64,000 bases of DNA, taken from contig NC_134757.1 of NCBI RefSeq assembly GCF_050436995.1, positions 4,042,501-4,106,500 on the forward strand, written 5' to 3'. The position numbers and the translations under genes were made by a program. The notes below the pieces were generated by a model, which did no database searches, was not told the origin of the DNA, and saw nothing but the letters and a program-made list of their open reading frames with translations. Origin of the DNA: Anticarsia gemmatalis (Eukaryota > Arthropoda > Insecta > Lepidoptera > Erebidae). Every line of letters starts with the position of its first letter. Within the stretch, counting starts at the first letter, position 1. Below, piece after piece: positions 60,523-64,000 of the stretch.

Positions 60523-61060
60523 ATGACGGACAAGCCTAAGCGTCCTATGTCAGCTTACATGCTGTGGCTGAACAGTGCAAGAGAGACTATCAAGTCCGAA
60601 AATCCCGGCATGAAAGTCACCGACATTGCTAAGAAGGGAGGAGAGATTTGGAAGTCAATGAAAGACAAGAGCGTAAGCATAATCCAATAGAGTAACATGT
60701 TGTCTTTGTCTTTACACCTACGTTTTTATTACATTAATAATTTCTAATTGTTCAGGAATGGGAGGAAAAGGCTGCTCAAGCTAAGGAGCAATATGCTAAG
60801 GACTTAGAGTCGTACAATGCCAACGGTGGTGGTGGCGAGGGTGGCGGCAAAAAGGCAACAAAGCGAGGGAAGAAGGGCAAGAAGGCTGCGCCAGCTGTAA
60901 GTATCTGCGATGTTCACTATATTCTTCCATTTTGTTTATTGTTTTGTTGTTGTTGTTCACATGATTCATTTCTAACTTGTCTTGTTCTTAGAAATCCAAG
61001 AAAAAGAAGGAGGAGTCAGAAGATGAGGAGGGTGAGGAGGAGGACGAGGAAAGCGAATGA
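60523..61060 (+). CDS. HmgD: HMG-box chromatin protein, HmgD/HMG1 type
   Basis: Coding exons 60523-60672, 60756-60896 and 60992-61060 (stop TGA) give 119 residues, near the 112 of fly HmgD. Abundant nuclear proteins that bind and bend DNA without sequence specificity through one HMG box. Box about residues 4-73: PKRPMSAYMLWLNSARETIK, NPGMKVTDIAKKGGEIWKSM, KDKSEWEEKAAQAKEQY. Then a glycine-rich linker (NGGGGEGGGKK), a basic stretch (KKATKRGKKGKKAAP) and an acidic tail (EESEDEEGEEEDEESE), the standard architecture. The ATG is the first in the exon, 13 nt after the acceptor. The first coding intron falls after KDKS, exactly as in the HMG box of Ssrp 5 kb upstream. Confidence 0.96.
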
Positions 61061-61965
61061 TCTCCCTGCCTATAAGACATTACTGTTCATATTGAATAAT
61101 TTACTTGGACTTAATTTATTACAAAGTAAAATGGGACTGACTTTCCAAAGTCTGTATGACAATTCACTTTTTATTAATATTTTGATGGGTAAAATTTTAT
61201 AATTTTGGCTCATGTTTCTGATGCATTATAACAATTAATTTTTGGTCTACACATGGAATTGTTGATTGTTTCAGTGTGTTATCTACTACTTATGTTTTGT
61301 AGTATTAATAGTAATGATAGAGATGAGTATGTAAGGAGATTGCAGAGTTTGGAAAGTTCTGCCGTTGGCTAGGGTCTAGGTTTCTAAGCCTCAAAAAAAA
61401 AAAAAATAATGTTTAAGTGTTAGCATGTATACACCGGGGAATTGTACAGTTAGCCCTCCCTCGTTAAGTTCGCTGTGACTACTGGATGCTCACTTTTAAG
61501 ATGTACCTCAACTGGTTTCATCAAAACTAGTATGTCTGCAATATTACCTGATTTGCTGTATAACAATTATTTTAAAGCTGTGCTTTGAACTAAATACCGT
61601 ATATTTTACTGTGTAATGATAAGTTGTGTGCATTATTTGGACATAGAAGTTTTGGTCAGACTATACCAACATGTAAAATTAGAGACTATTTCATGGAAGT
61701 ATGTGACGGCTTATTGTTAATTAAACCTACCTCTTCTCATTGTAAATTTCAATGCTGATACTGGTACCAAACGTTAAGCTAGGAACAAGGTGGAGATTTC
61801 TCTCCACTGGGCAATTTAAATAATCTAGGAAATTGATGTGTATGTTGTATTTTTAGTTAGTTAATAGGTAGGTTTTCGATGTGATTTGTCTCTCAAATTT
61901 TACATTTGTGTTATTTTGTAAATGAGAATTAGCATTCCTCATGTCAATACGGATTTTACATGTTC

Positions 61966-61971
61966 AATAAA
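61966..61971 (+). terminator. Polyadenylation signal of the HmgD-type gene
   Basis: AATAAA in TGTTCAATAAAGTAATTT, about 900 bp after the stop codon. No earlier canonical hexamer is evident, suggesting a long 3' UTR. Confidence 0.55.
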
Positions 61972-61989
61972 GTAATTTCATATAAAAAT

Positions 61990-63737
61990 ATTCTATTTTT
62001 CAATTTGTCTTTTCATTCCATTTCCTAAGTTATCGTCTTCCACTTTATTTTGCAAACTTCTTTTCTTTCCTCCACACCTTTTAGTAGAGGCGGTAATAGA
62101 CTGTCAATGTCAAACGTAGTGACGCGCGCTAATCTGATGTGGGAAAACATCGAAATGCTGTGCATGCACGTGATACTGGCTGACCGCGTGGCAATATAGC
62201 TACCGACCGCGCTACACGAGCTTTTGCCACGTAAATAATAGGTATCTACTTATTATATTTATGTTTACAAACGTCTCGCACGTGTATGTAGGTATTATCG
62301 AAAATGAAACAAACATTGCTCATATAAAAGTACATAACAAGCTAAATTTCATTTGGGCGTTTCCCTCCAGAAAATCAATAATTTGTGCAAGATTAATCTA
62401 GGTTAATGGGGTAATATACGAACTCCAGGTCATCAATTTACATTAATTTATTTAATATAGATAATCAATGTGTACGAAGATAGTACATAATAACTAATTA
62501 AACTAATGTGATGTAAAAAACAAGCTATCATCTAGTAGTCAACTTCATTTAGCTTTCTGATCTTGCTTGAATAATGACAGAAAAGGCCTAGAGGTTATTT
62601 ACGTCACAGCGGTATCCAGTCGATCGATACTGCAGTGTTAAAAATGTTGCCGCATTTCTTTATTTATTTACTATCATGGACATTCATGGAACCTGGTGCA
62701 GCTATAGGCAGCATTCTGCGTTAGTTGTGCACATCGAATTTGGTTCATTATTCGATTTTGCGCACGCAGTAAAACGTGTTAAATTCCCAAATGAAAACTG
62801 TTAAACAATTGTTTCGGCTTCGTTCGATAGGGATCACTTTATTTTATTCATAAATTATGCATCTTCATTCCATTAGTAAATGACAGTAAATGGATAGAAT
62901 AAAATAAAGAAAATTCGGCCAGATACCTTCAATTTAATTTACACCAACACACATGAAACTGATAATATTATTATTTTTCTATCTAATATCCAAAGGGTTG
63001 ACACACTTGATACGATTATGGACCAATTTCGAGACTATCTTTAAATTATTAAGAATAATGGTAATGTACGCAGTACGACAAATCTATTACCTCGCTAGTC
63101 GCTTCCAGTTTTCACCATGTAAATACCCCTTTTTATTTAATTGAGTCTATATACGTAGTTGAAGGTAAAAGAGAATGCCGGGCTACATTCACGCTACACT
63201 ACAGTTTGAATGCTGTTGAGACCCCGCTTCATCTGTGGGCTGAAGGCATTCAATTTCAATCCATTCAGAATTATACAAAGATTATTATGATTTGGTTATT
63301 CTGGATATTGAGTAGAAACCTTTGCTTTATTCTTTTTGGAACGATTATCCGTTACTATATAATTACTTATGCACTCAGTACATATCTGCGAAGTTAGTTA
63401 TATTTCACGATAGACAACACTTTACTATTCTGTCAGGGTCAGGATGGACTGTCAAGTAGTGTCAAGTGTCACTTCTGTATTTTGTTGTTGATTGATTTTG
63501 ACATGAATGCTTCTTGTTTGTATGATTCCAAAACAAGAATTACAAGATAGCATTTTAAGTACAACCGACCTATTACTATCTTGAAATTTACAATTATACT
63601 ATAAATAAAGTATCCGTGAATATTACCGCAAGAAGCATATTCTGAGAATAAATTGAAAAGGTATTTGAGGTTATAATGATATAAATTTAGTTTAGTTAGT
63701 TACCTATCTGTTTAATAGAAGTACTGTAGTTGCAGCT
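61990..63737. other. Intergenic spacer HmgD - Lst8
   Basis: No gene that I can support; short open frames at 62953-63144 and 63206-63397 have no recognisable content. The last 300 bp hold the Lst8 promoter and 5' UTR, with GTCAAG/TGTCAAGTGTCAC repeats near 63450. Confidence 0.5.
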
Positions 63738-64000
63738 ATGTCGGGAGATGGCAGCGGCGGAGGCTCGCAGGTGGCGCTCGTCACTGGCGGATATGATCAT
63801 ACGATCAAGTTGTGGCAGGCGCATAGCGGCGTCTGTCTCCGAACCATGCAACACCCAGATTCTGTCAGTATTGATAGTGACTATCGAAACTGAAATATTA
63901 TTGAGTACATAAAACAGAAATTCACCAGATGTACTGATGCTTCAGTTAAATGTTTCCAGCAAGTCAATGGTCTGGAGATATCTCCGACGGGACAAATGGT
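63738..64000 (+). CDS. Lst8: Target-of-rapamycin complex subunit LST8 (mLST8/GbetaL), 5' part
   Basis: WD40-repeat protein that binds the TOR kinase domain and is a subunit of TORC1 and TORC2. Exon 1 is 63738-63863 (42 codons, donor gtcagt) and exon 2 starts at 63960 in phase 0 and runs off the window. Seen: a variable Gly/Ser-rich N-terminus MSGDGSGGGSQVALVTGG, then YDHTIKLWQAHSGVCLRTMQ, HPDS | QVNGLEISPTGQM. This matches the first WD repeat of mLST8 (GYDHT..FWQAHSG.C.RT.QH.DSQVN.LE..P). The ATG at 63738 gives the expected short leader before the first repeat. About 55 of roughly 315 expected residues are present. Confidence 0.93.

Noticed and set aside
1..64000. A novel biosynthetic, immune or mobile multigene system
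   Set aside because: All coding regions I can support are conserved single-copy animal genes; the remainder is introns, spacers and defective transposons.

Overview
The window is animal nuclear DNA, most likely from a moth or butterfly. Support for this: AT-rich sequence, short coding exons separated by GT-AG introns, insect-type proteins, and several repeat types common in Lepidoptera (Helitrons that begin TCTATACTAATAT and end CTAGT, hAT-type miniature elements with 8-bp duplications, SINE/LINE tails, TAGGTACC-rich spacers). No prokaryotic organisation, CRISPR array, rRNA or convincing tRNA gene was seen. All genes were rebuilt by hand from splice sites and reading phase; every junction given is a prediction.

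Layout, left to right. (1) 138-1951, + strand: the last four exons of a dopamine/tyramine beta-hydroxylase-type copper monooxygenase, probably Tbh. (2) 4044-5198, +: a complete three-exon cold-shock-domain protein of the CARHSP1/CSDC2 family. (3) 8359-44951, - strand: a complete HIP1/HIP1R homologue (endocytic ANTH - coiled coil - THATCH/I-LWEQ actin-binding adaptor), about 24 exons and about 1,554 residues. It has two alternative first exons (44868-44951 and 29720-29755), and two large phase-0 coiled-coil exons that make it much longer than human HIP1. (4) 45838-55455, +: complete Ssrp (SSRP1, FACT subunit), 13 exons, 725 residues, head-to-head with Hip1 across 886 bp. (5) 60523-61060, +: a small HMG-box protein (HmgD type, 119 residues) with an upstream noncoding exon. 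(6) 63738-64000, +: the first two exons of Lst8 (mLST8/GbetaL WD40 subunit of TOR complexes), cut by the window end.

Genes 4 and 5 are both chromatin factors. Their HMG boxes are about 71% identical over 59 residues and are split by an intron at the same codon, which points to a local duplication. The other neighbours have unrelated jobs (octopamine synthesis, RNA binding, endocytosis, TOR signalling), so the order is ordinary gene packing rather than a functional cluster.

The roughly 15 kb between the two Hip1 promoters and the spacers at 2-4, 5.2-8.3, 55.5-59.8 and 62-63.7 kb hold no gene I can support. Transposon remnants sit mainly in introns: a 1.69-kb foldback element 23 bp from a Hip1 splice acceptor, an hAT element with a Helitron nested inside it in an Ssrp intron, four Helitrons in all, and two short hAT miniature elements with intact 8-bp duplications. 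I found no previously unknown multigene system. The most notable items are the Hip1 alternative promoters and expanded coiled coil, the Ssrp/HmgD shared intron, and the nested hAT/Helitron insertion.
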